From Stieleria magnilauensis (lineage in GTDB: Bacteria > Planctomycetota > Planctomycetia > Pirellulales > Pirellulaceae), in assembly GCA_007753675.1 (NCBI GenBank), contig CP036432.1:4748394-4812393 (forward strand): a stretch of DNA of 64,000 bases, given 5' to 3'. Positions 46,173 through 53,469 of this stretch are shown piece after piece. The notes beneath the pieces were generated by a model. It had not been told where the DNA came from and searched no databases. It saw only the letters and a list, made by a program, of their open reading frames with translations. Position 1 is the stretch's first letter, and the number at the start of each line of letters is the position of its first letter. Both the position numbers and the translations under genes were made by a program.

Positions 46173-48209
46173 CTATTTTCCGTTCGACCCAGGCCGTAGG
46201 TGTGCCTGTCCCAGCTCGATGCCTGCGCACCGAAACTGTTTTTCGATGTGGTCCAACACCTTGGGGTCGTGTAGATCATTCGATTCATTGGCGATGATCA
46301 ACGCCTCGGCCAGCAACCGGCTGACTTTTTGGCCAAAGCTTCGGCCGTCGCCGGGGTCTTCCGCGACCCCGATTCCGGGACAGATCGCTTTGGTGAACAA
46401 TGGAATTCCCGACGAAAGACGAAACGAGGATCGATCGACTAGTGCTTTGACACAGCGAATCACCCCATCAACATCGCGCTTTTCAACGTACAACACCAAC
46501 GCATCGCGTCGCCCGAACAACCTGGGATGATTCAGGCATTTGATTCGGAACGGAATCAAGCTGCGATTGAGACAAAGCGTCAACGCCTGGATGACATCGA
46601 ACACCGAGTGCTGATCGCAATGGAAATAAAATCGAACTTGGTTCCCCTCCTTGTATTCATTCGGCAACGTCTCACTGAATGCGAAATAATAGTACGGCAG
46701 ACACGTGCGATCTTCACGCTTGAGACGCATCACATTCAACGGCTGCATCTGCCATCGGTTAAAGCCCGGACGGACAGGCAACCATCCCGGTTGCAACGTT
46801 CCGCGGGTCTGATTGGCGCTGGACAGTCGCTCGACGAACCACGGGTCAGGCACCAAGTCGACTGGGACGCGATACGGTGCTTCGTCGGGGTCGCGACAAT
46901 AGGCGGCAAAGTAAATCACCAGCGTCAGGGCATCGATCAGTTTCTCGCGCGGCGTGGCCGGGGAACCCTGCAATGGCGAGACAACTGCTGGATCGACCTG
47001 ATGAACTTTTCCTGAGAACGCGAAGGTGGAGTCAGAGATGATTTCGAGACGCTTCGCGATCGCAAGCAATCGATCCTGCAAACGGGGCTGGGCTACTTCG
47101 TCTTGACTGATCGAGCGGGCTGTTGACCTGTGAAGCCCAGGTCTGGCAAAGGGCTGACACAGCATCTTGCGACTCGTTTCAATCAACCGGAACGAAAAGA
47201 CCCCGGGGGTTTTTAAATGGAAATCGCGTTCCATGGCGGTCTGAATCAATCGTGATGCACAAAACCGATTGACGCGTTCGGCAAAGCTTGTGTCACATGG
47301 GCCGCTGCAGTGCTGGGTATACGAGTCAAAAAACACATCGGCGGCTTCACGTAGATCGGGTGCGTGATCGGATGCCGACGTGAGTGATCGCTCGATGGAG
47401 CACGCGATGTAGGACTGCAGCATGCCGGCGACATCCCAGGCGGGGTCCCCCGATGCGGCGAGTTCCCAATCGACGAGGGTGACGCGGGAATCCGAATCGG
47501 GATCCACCATCACGTTGTCCCACTTCAGATCACCATGGATGATCGTTGCGTCGCGCCACAGCGTTTGATTGCGCTGCAACTCCTCAAACAACGGAGCGTC
47601 TTGTTGGATCGTCCGGACGATTGCAGCGTAGGCGGGGCCGGCTTGAGACGCGTAGCTCACCGGAGCCTGCAGACGAATCGCAACCGGCAACGTCGCGCGA
47701 AGGCGTCCCCGTTGGGCGTCGTTGGCCGGATCGCGTCCACCGTTGTGGAGTTGTGCCAAGGCCTCGCCCACGGTCGATGACCACGCGATCAATCGTTGAG
47801 GCCGGCTGTTGATCGGTCCAGTCGTGGACAGGTCAAACAAGTTTTTCCCGTCGACGGACTCCATGATCAGAACATGGCGTGAGCGATCGACATCGACCAA
47901 CCGCGGGACGAATTCCCGTAGTGAAGACCAGCTCTGCTGGCGATGAAACAAATCCAGGATCGATGCTTCGACTTCCTGGTCGGCGATCAAGGTTGGGTCA
48001 AGCGAACGAATCTGCTTGACGAACAACCCCGATCCATTCTGGTTTCGAACGATAAAGTTGCGGTTTCGCCCAACGGTTGGTGAAATCTCGACGGTTGGTG
48101 AAATCTCGCAGGTTGGTGACATGAAGTCACTCGTTTCGAACCCATCGCAATGTTCCCGATGCCCGCGGCGACGCAGATACGCCGGCAGGGTGGAGGGCGA
48201 AAGCAACAA
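46173..48209 (-). CDS. Fused APH-type kinase / HopA1-domain protein, putative RiPP dehydratase
   Basis: 678 residues. Residues ~1-350 form an aminoglycoside-phosphotransferase-type kinase: VGRNRNFIV and FVKQI with the ATP-binding Lys (about 65), IIHGDLKWDNVMVD with the catalytic HxDxxxxN (about 224-232), and LVDWELAASGDPAWD with the metal Asp (about 247). Residues ~380-660 match the HopA1 effector family: VRFYFHCDQ, ALTLCLNRSLIPFRIKCL, RRDALVLYVE, PLFTKAICPGIGVAEDP and SFGQKVSRLLAEAL. In thioviridamide-type and class V lanthipeptide pathways a kinase and a HopA1-like protein, usually separate, together dehydrate Ser/Thr. Here they are fused. The start is TTG, with GGTGATC overlapping the stop of the small peptide gene 4 bases before. 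Residues 31-46 hold a threefold SPTxEI repeat. Confidence 0.82.
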   Translation of the reverse strand: MLLSPSTLPAYLRRRGHREHCDGFETSDFMSPTCEISPTVEISPTVGRNRNFIVRNQNGSGLFVKQIRSLDPTLIADQEVEASILDLFHRQQSWSSLREFVPRLVDVDRSRHVLIMESVDGKNLFDLSTTGPINSRPQRLIAWSSTVGEALAQLHNGGRDPANDAQRGRLRATLPVAIRLQAPVSYASQAGPAYAAIVRTIQQDAPLFEELQRNQTLWRDATIIHGDLKWDNVMVDPDSDSRVTLVDWELAASGDPAWDVAGMLQSYIACSIERSLTSASDHAPDLREAADVFFDSYTQHCSGPCDTSFAERVNRFCASRLIQTAMERDFHLKTPGVFSFRLIETSRKMLCQPFARPGLHRSTARSISQDEVAQPRLQDRLLAIAKRLEIISDSTFAFSGKVHQVDPAVVSPLQGSPATPREKLIDALTLVIYFAAYCRDPDEAPYRVPVDLVPDPWFVERLSSANQTRGTLQPGWLPVRPGFNRWQMQPLNVMRLKREDRTCLPYYYFAFSETLPNEYKEGNQVRFYFHCDQHSVFDVIQALTLCLNRSLIPFRIKCLNHPRLFGRRDALVLYVEKRDVDGVIRCVKALVDRSSFRLSSGIPLFTKAICPGIGVAEDPGDGRSFGQKVSRLLAEALIIANESNDLHDPKVLDHIEKQFRCAGIELGQAHLRPGSNGK

Positions 48210-48213
48210 CGGA

Positions 48214-48444
48214 TCACCAAACGGTCATCGGGTGCGGTCCCGGTTGCTGCTGCATGTAGGGGTTTTGCCCAGGATACTGATAACCCATCGGCGGCCCCTG
48301 CATCTGACCGGGTCCGCCACCTGTTCCTTGCTGCGGTGCCCCGGCAGCAATCGCCGCGCATTGGGCAGCCATTGCAGCGTGATGAGCGGCCATCGCGGCG
48401 TGCTGTGCCGCATGTAACGCCGCTTGGGCTCGTTCGTCGCTCAT
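48214..48444 (-). CDS. Small Ala/His- then Gly/Pro/Gln-rich peptide, candidate RiPP precursor
   Basis: 76 residues, ATG at 48444. The first ~37 residues are helical and Ala/His-rich (ERAQAALHAAQHAAMAAHH... with one Cys at 29). The rest, after AGAP, is Gly, Pro, Gln, Met and Tyr-rich and ends PHPMTVW. Such a two-part plan (helical leader, different tail) fits a RiPP precursor, and the stop overlaps the ribosome binding site of the kinase/HopA1 gene. Against it: only one Ser and two Thr are available for dehydration, of which Thr42 and Thr74 lie in the tail. A structural accessory protein is the alternative. The Ala/Gln/His helix resembles the C-terminal tail of the protease encoded upstream. 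Confidence 0.6.
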   Translation of the reverse strand: MSDERAQAALHAAQHAAMAAHHAAMAAQCAAIAAGAPQQGTGGGPGQMQGPPMGYQYPGQNPYMQQQPGPHPMTVW

Positions 48445-48523
48445 AAATCACTCTCTCAATTTGGGTGGAAAGAAAATGAAACCAATCAATAACGGTTTCG
48501 ATAAACCATGAGGTGGGCGCATT

Positions 48524-50656
48524 CTAATCCGGCCGACGCCAGTTTGGGGGGGAGAGTGAAGAAATCGCAAATTGAGCGAAGTGGGCCGCTTGCTGGGCGA
48601 GGCGGGCAGATTGTTGGGCTTGCGCGGCGATGTCCGTCGTCTCAGTAGGTGGATCCTCCGGTTTGCGTTCCGGCCGCTTGGCCAACTCTCGTTTCACTCC
48701 CTCGAACAAGGCTCGGCCGACGGGAACGCCGTGGCCGGTGCATGCGTCCCAACCGATGCCGGATTTAAAAAAGCCGTTGCTGCCTTCGGTGATATCACGG
48801 AAGGCATCGGTGCCGGCCAAGCGATACAAGATCGGATGGATGAATCCGACGCGGCGCCCGAGACCTTGATTGATCCTCGCGATCAACGCCGCCCAAAGTG
48901 GCGCCGAGGCACTCGTGCCGCCGCTGTAGTCCCACCTGCCGGCAAGCAGCGTGTGGTAGCCGCTGGCCAGTGACGCGTTGGCCGCAACATCCGGCAAGCC
49001 CCGCCCATCGAAGTCGTCTTGCTGACTGGGCATTGAGGGAAGCTTGATTTGACATTGATAGTCGGGACATTTGAACTCTCGACTGCGGCCGCCGGCAGTG
49101 GCAAGACGGCATTGATCGAGATCATTCCAGGCGTATTCTCTGACAATATTGCCGTCGGTCGTTTCAATTTCGGTCCCACCACAGGCCAAAACATAAGGCG
49201 AACTGGCGGGGAAGTTGACGTGCGGGCTGGTCGGCCGTGTTCGGATCACGTCGAAGTCTCGCGATGCAGAACCGGCATCACCGGATGCCGCACAGATCGT
49301 GATCCCCATCAACGAAGCCCGTGCAAACAGTGAGTTGGCCAACTGCATTGGGCGAGACGCCAAGGTGGCTTCTGCAGAACCATAGCTGATCGAAACCACC
49401 GACGGACGGTTCTGCGAATGCAACGCGTGGGTCAACGCCGTCAGGTAGGGTTGCCGGGCGTTGGGGTGCAATCGAAAAACGACCAGCTTCGCACCCGGTG
49501 CGATACTACCGGCGACCTGCAGATCAAGCGTTAATTCGAGATCATTTGCGTACTCGGCGATTTGCTGAGCGTTCCAAGTCTTGTCCGGCGGGCCAGGCGG
49601 AGAAGCGGCACGCGGGTACTGTTGCCCGATCGGCTCCACGATGATCTCTGGAGGCGTGATGCCCTGCACGCGGAAGTACGTCTCCATGTCGGACCGATGA
49701 AATTGCCCGCCCAGCGAGATGATGCCGATCGTTTCGCCGGATCCATCAAACTGTTCAGGAAAGTCATACAGCCGCGCGATCTTTGACGGAAAGTGGATGC
49801 GATAGCCGGGTGGAATCGGTTCGTCGTTGGAGCTGCGTGGCGGGGCATAGTCGGGTCCGAATGGGTCGGCCCCCATCCTCTCTTCCGATCGGTATTCCGC
49901 ACGCGCTTCGGCGCAGACCACCGGGGCATCACCGCCTTCCTCAGGGCCCGTCCACGTCGCGTCGGAATCCACGCTCACACTTTGGCTCGCGACCGGTGAA
50001 ATGCCGGACGGATCCACCCAGGCCAACGCCTCGGACCGAACGATGTCCGGCGGCGCGTCTTCGGGTTCGGGCCACGCCGCCGGCAGTGCGTCCGGCGGCA
50101 GGTCTGGCTCATCGAGTTCGACCTCCTTGATGTTCTCTTCGATGCGAATTCGCCCGAGGGTTCCAATGCTGTCCAGCCCACCGACGGCCTCGATGATTCC
50201 GTCCAGCGCTCGTGGGACGAACACATCGCCGTGGTGCCCAAAGAATTTTCCGCGGCGACAATCAAACCGCTTCAACGCAACCTGAAAGGCTTCGCTACAC
50301 TGCGCGACCGTGCCCTGGGCATGAACCACGCAGCGTCCGGCAAAGGGTTCGATCAAATCAAAGCCGACGCCTTGGCAGAAGTCCACGACGGCATCGATGT
50401 CCTCGTCGCTGGAACCAAATTGTTCTTCGAACTGCTCCAGTGAAAGCACTTCGTCCGCGAGCGTCTCGGCCCGGTCCTCGCTCAGCGCGGGTGCATCGGT
50501 TCGAGGACGAACATAAATGGTGATCACCAGGGAGCGATTCGGATCGGCGTCACCCAATTCGCGGACGTCCTGTGGCATCGGAACGGCACTGCCTTCCAGC
50601 GGCACCCAATCCGATTCGGCGTCAGTTGAATTCGGGGACTCGTCGGAGCTGGTCAC
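48524..50656 (-). CDS. Sedolisin (S53) serine-carboxyl peptidase with prodomain
   Basis: 710 residues from the GTG at 50656, which has a GAGGAA site; a TTG 41 codons upstream is less likely. The prodomain covers about 30-165 (RSLVITIYVRPR to FAGRCVVHAQGTVAQCSEAF). After an acidic linker, the catalytic domain has Glu and Asp in LELTLDLQVAGSIAPGA, the oxyanion Asp in CAASGDAGSASRD and the nucleophile Ser in SGGTSASAPLWAAL. No signal peptide is seen. The last ~35 residues are an Ala/Gln-rich helix (AAQAQQSARLAQQAAHFAQF) unlike normal sedolisins. Probable role in this locus: leader removal or product release. The candidate precursor gene follows 79 bases downstream on the same strand. Confidence 0.88.
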   Translation of the reverse strand: MTSSDESPNSTDAESDWVPLEGSAVPMPQDVRELGDADPNRSLVITIYVRPRTDAPALSEDRAETLADEVLSLEQFEEQFGSSDEDIDAVVDFCQGVGFDLIEPFAGRCVVHAQGTVAQCSEAFQVALKRFDCRRGKFFGHHGDVFVPRALDGIIEAVGGLDSIGTLGRIRIEENIKEVELDEPDLPPDALPAAWPEPEDAPPDIVRSEALAWVDPSGISPVASQSVSVDSDATWTGPEEGGDAPVVCAEARAEYRSEERMGADPFGPDYAPPRSSNDEPIPPGYRIHFPSKIARLYDFPEQFDGSGETIGIISLGGQFHRSDMETYFRVQGITPPEIIVEPIGQQYPRAASPPGPPDKTWNAQQIAEYANDLELTLDLQVAGSIAPGAKLVVFRLHPNARQPYLTALTHALHSQNRPSVVSISYGSAEATLASRPMQLANSLFARASLMGITICAASGDAGSASRDFDVIRTRPTSPHVNFPASSPYVLACGGTEIETTDGNIVREYAWNDLDQCRLATAGGRSREFKCPDYQCQIKLPSMPSQQDDFDGRGLPDVAANASLASGYHTLLAGRWDYSGGTSASAPLWAALIARINQGLGRRVGFIHPILYRLAGTDAFRDITEGSNGFFKSGIGWDACTGHGVPVGRALFEGVKRELAKRPERKPEDPPTETTDIAAQAQQSARLAQQAAHFAQFAISSLSPPNWRRPD

Positions 50657-50822
50657 AATGGGGTTCCTCGTCCTGGAGGTGAGACGCTGATCAAGGCTGC
50701 GTGAAAACCAATTCCGGAGAACCGCTCGCCGTGCTGAACGATTTGATGCACTATAGTAGAGCAAGACTCTGAATTCCAACGTTTAACAGAGCACGCCAAC
50801 GCTTCCAGAAAGGTTTTCCAGA

Positions 50823-52328
50823 GTGAACGAATCGATCGATGCTGCTGTCGCTGCTTGGCGTGAGGCACTGGGACAGGCGAACGTCGTGACGTCGGCCGAA
50901 TCGCTGGACCGGGCATCGACCGCGACGTTTCCGACCAATGCATCGGTTGTTGCGATTCTGCGCCCCGGCACTCATGACGAGGTGCGAGAATCGTTGCGGA
51001 TCGCAAACCGATTTGAGCTGCCGGTCTACCCGACCAGTCGCGGTTGCAATTGGGGGCTCGGTTCCTCCGTCCCCACACGCGACGCCGTGCTGTTGGACCT
51101 GTCTCGGATGAACCGAATCGTGGACTTCGACCCGCGGTTGGGTTTCTTGGTAGTAGAACCCGGCGTGACGTTCCAACAGGCGAGTGAATTTCTGCGTGAT
51201 CAGCAATCGACGTTCTTCCTGCCGGTCCCCGGAGGCCCGCCCCAGGGAAGTCTGATCGGAAACGTCGCCGAGCGGGGTGAAGCCGCCGGGCCCTACGGCC
51301 AGCGAGCCGACTTCGTTGCCAACATGCAGGCGGTGCTTGCCAACGGGGACTGCGTTCACACCGGTTTTGGACGCTTCTCCAACGCGAGTGCAAAGCAGCT
51401 TCATCGCGACGGTGTCGGCCCAAACCTGGAAGGGTTGTTCACGCAGTCCAACCTGGCCGTGATCACTCAACTGACGGTTTGGTTGACGCCCTCTCCCCAA
51501 GTTCTCAAACCGTTCATGGCACGCATCGGTCGACGGGATGAACTGAACCAAGCCATCGACACGTCTCGTGAATTGTTACTCCATCGTGTCGTCGAGACCA
51601 ACGGAATCGGTTTGTGGAACAGCCATAAGATGGCGTCGACGATGGGCGGTTACCCGTGGCAGGCCATGGACGGAAAAACCCCCGTGGACATCGAAAGGTT
51701 CCCGAGCGAACCGTGGCTGATCGGCGGGGCGATTTATGCTGCCAGCCCCGAAATCGCCGATGCGACCGCCAAGCTTGTGCAGCAGAGGCTCAATGCGGTG
51801 ACAAGCGATTGGCAATGGGGCGATTCGAATGATTCGCAGAACGTCTATTTGGGTGTGCCCACCGAACACAACATTCGCTCGGCGTACTGGCGAAAGAAAG
51901 GCGGATTGCCGACGCACATCAACCCGGATCGCGACCGATGCGGTTTGATTTGGATGTGCTTTGCCGTCCCACTGGTGGGCCAAGAACTGGTCGACGTCAT
52001 CAACGCCGTGGAGCCCGTCGCCTTGCAACATGGCTTTGAACCCAATCTGGGAATGAACTGCGTCAACGGACGTTGCGCCCATTTGTACCTTTCGATCATC
52101 TACGATCGCGAGATTGCCGGCGAAGATAAACGTGCGGTCGCGTGCCATGACCAGGTCATGACGCTGCTACGTGACCTCGGGCATCTGCCGTATCGCTTGA
52201 CGCTGTTGTCCATGGATTCCCTGCCAAAATCTCAGGATGATCATGATCGCTGCGTGCAGTCGATCAAGCGGGCGTTGGATCCCAAATCGATCCTCGCCCC
52301 GGGACGCTACGACGTTGTCCCAGACTGA
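50823..52328 (+). CDS. FAD-linked oxidase, VAO/p-cresol methylhydroxylase-like
   Basis: 501 residues; GTG start at 50823. The FAD-binding PCMH domain is shown by VVAILRPGTHDEVRESLRIANRFELPVYPTSRGCNWGLGS, LVVEPGVTFQQASEFL and GSLIGNVAERGEA. The C-terminal substrate domain ends in VQSIKRALDPKSILAPGRYD, the usual end of this family. Members oxidise phenolic or alcohol substrates with covalent or non-covalent FAD. In this locus it could oxidise a peptide side chain such as Tyr, but that is inference. It is divergent from the sedolisin gene (166-bp gap) and its stop is one base from the 3' end of the convergent methyltransferase gene. Confidence 0.85.
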   Translation: MNESIDAAVAAWREALGQANVVTSAESLDRASTATFPTNASVVAILRPGTHDEVRESLRIANRFELPVYPTSRGCNWGLGSSVPTRDAVLLDLSRMNRIVDFDPRLGFLVVEPGVTFQQASEFLRDQQSTFFLPVPGGPPQGSLIGNVAERGEAAGPYGQRADFVANMQAVLANGDCVHTGFGRFSNASAKQLHRDGVGPNLEGLFTQSNLAVITQLTVWLTPSPQVLKPFMARIGRRDELNQAIDTSRELLLHRVVETNGIGLWNSHKMASTMGGYPWQAMDGKTPVDIERFPSEPWLIGGAIYAASPEIADATAKLVQQRLNAVTSDWQWGDSNDSQNVYLGVPTEHNIRSAYWRKKGGLPTHINPDRDRCGLIWMCFAVPLVGQELVDVINAVEPVALQHGFEPNLGMNCVNGRCAHLYLSIIYDREIAGEDKRAVACHDQVMTLLRDLGHLPYRLTLLSMDSLPKSQDDHDRCVQSIKRALDPKSILAPGRYDVVPD

Positions 52329-52329
52329 A

Positions 52330-53346
52330 TCAGGTCGACGTCGGTTCGGCTTTGGCGGAAATCAGTAACGAACCCAAAATCTCGGGATCTTCGCCGTCGC
52401 AAAATGGCACGTGACGAGGCGGTTGGAACCCGGCTTGCACCAACAGTCGAGTCGTTTGAGGCACCGAGTAGGCATCGCCTTCGTTCCACATGTGGAATGC
52501 CACCAGCGCGCCCAACGCCGGTTGCGTGCGGCCACCGTCGGTGAACAGGTCACGCACCACCAAACGTCCGCTCGCACCCAGCGCGGCGTGACAGGCGGAG
52601 AAGATTGACTGGACGGACGATTCGTCGAACAGATGGATCGTGTGGGAGAGCAAGATCACGTCATACGGTCCGCCATAGCATCCATCGGTGACCGAACCCG
52701 GACGCAACTTGATTCGATCGGCCAGTTGAGCATCGCTGACGTTCTGATGGGCGAAACGCAACGCATCATCCAGATCCAAAATCGTCGCGTTCAAGTGCGG
52801 GTATCGTTTGCACGCCGCGATCGCATAGCAGCCCGGGCCGCCGCCCAAATCGAGCAGCGTCTGATCTCGATCAAGCTGCATGGTTTCGGCGATCCGGTCG
52901 GCCGACAGATGTGCCATCCGATCCATGGCCGCCATGTAGTGTCGCCATTGGTCCGCGGTGGTCGCCGGTCGCACAGGCCCACCAAACCGCAAATGATTCA
53001 TTAACAACGAAATCGGTTTGCTTTCGAATTGGTCGGTGAAAAAATCGACGAATTCTCCGAAGGACTGGGCATTTCTTCCGAGTAGGCTTTGCCGTGCGAG
53101 CTCGGTCAATTCGTAATCGTCGCCCAGACGCCGGACCAAATCCATCGTTTCCAACGTGACGAGCAGCTTGCGCAGTCCGGTTGCCTGGACGCCGAGCGTG
53201 TTCGACAAGCCCGTCACATCACAGGTTCTGTCAGCCAAGGCGGCAAACAATCCCAATCGGTGAGCGATCGCCAGACTGCGTGCACGCATTTGACCGGCAA
53301 GCAGGTCTTCGATGTAGCGACTCGGCGAAAGGGACTCGTCAGACAT
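52330..53346 (-). CDS. SAM-dependent O-methyltransferase
   Basis: 338 residues with a normal ATG. An N-terminal dimerisation winged helix is seen (AIAHRLGLFAALADRTCDVTGLSNTLGVQATGLRKLL), then the SAM-binding domain with LLDLGGGPGCYAIAACKRYP at about 164-183, LDLDDALRFA and LSHTIHLFD. The fold is that of the small-molecule O-methyltransferases (hydroxyindole type), often found in natural-product clusters. No catalytic residue is obvious by eye. It is divergent from the radical SAM gene (123-bp gap), so a shared promoter region is likely. Confidence 0.85.
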   Translation of the reverse strand: MSDESLSPSRYIEDLLAGQMRARSLAIAHRLGLFAALADRTCDVTGLSNTLGVQATGLRKLLVTLETMDLVRRLGDDYELTELARQSLLGRNAQSFGEFVDFFTDQFESKPISLLMNHLRFGGPVRPATTADQWRHYMAAMDRMAHLSADRIAETMQLDRDQTLLDLGGGPGCYAIAACKRYPHLNATILDLDDALRFAHQNVSDAQLADRIKLRPGSVTDGCYGGPYDVILLSHTIHLFDESSVQSIFSACHAALGASGRLVVRDLFTDGGRTQPALGALVAFHMWNEGDAYSVPQTTRLLVQAGFQPPRHVPFCDGEDPEILGSLLISAKAEPTST

Positions 53347-53469
53347 AATCCATTCTGGGCACGAAAAGCGATCGGATGTTTGGCGAACGGTAAAGTAGAA
53401 TCATAGGTCGCCGATCGACGTTTCCGTGACCATTTACAAAACTTCCGTCCTGCTTTCGAGATTCGGAGC

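Noticed and set aside
48214-48444. Assignment of the small peptide as a typical lanthipeptide precursor
   Set aside because: Only one Cys, located in the leader-like half, and very few Ser/Thr. It is kept only as a general RiPP precursor candidate.
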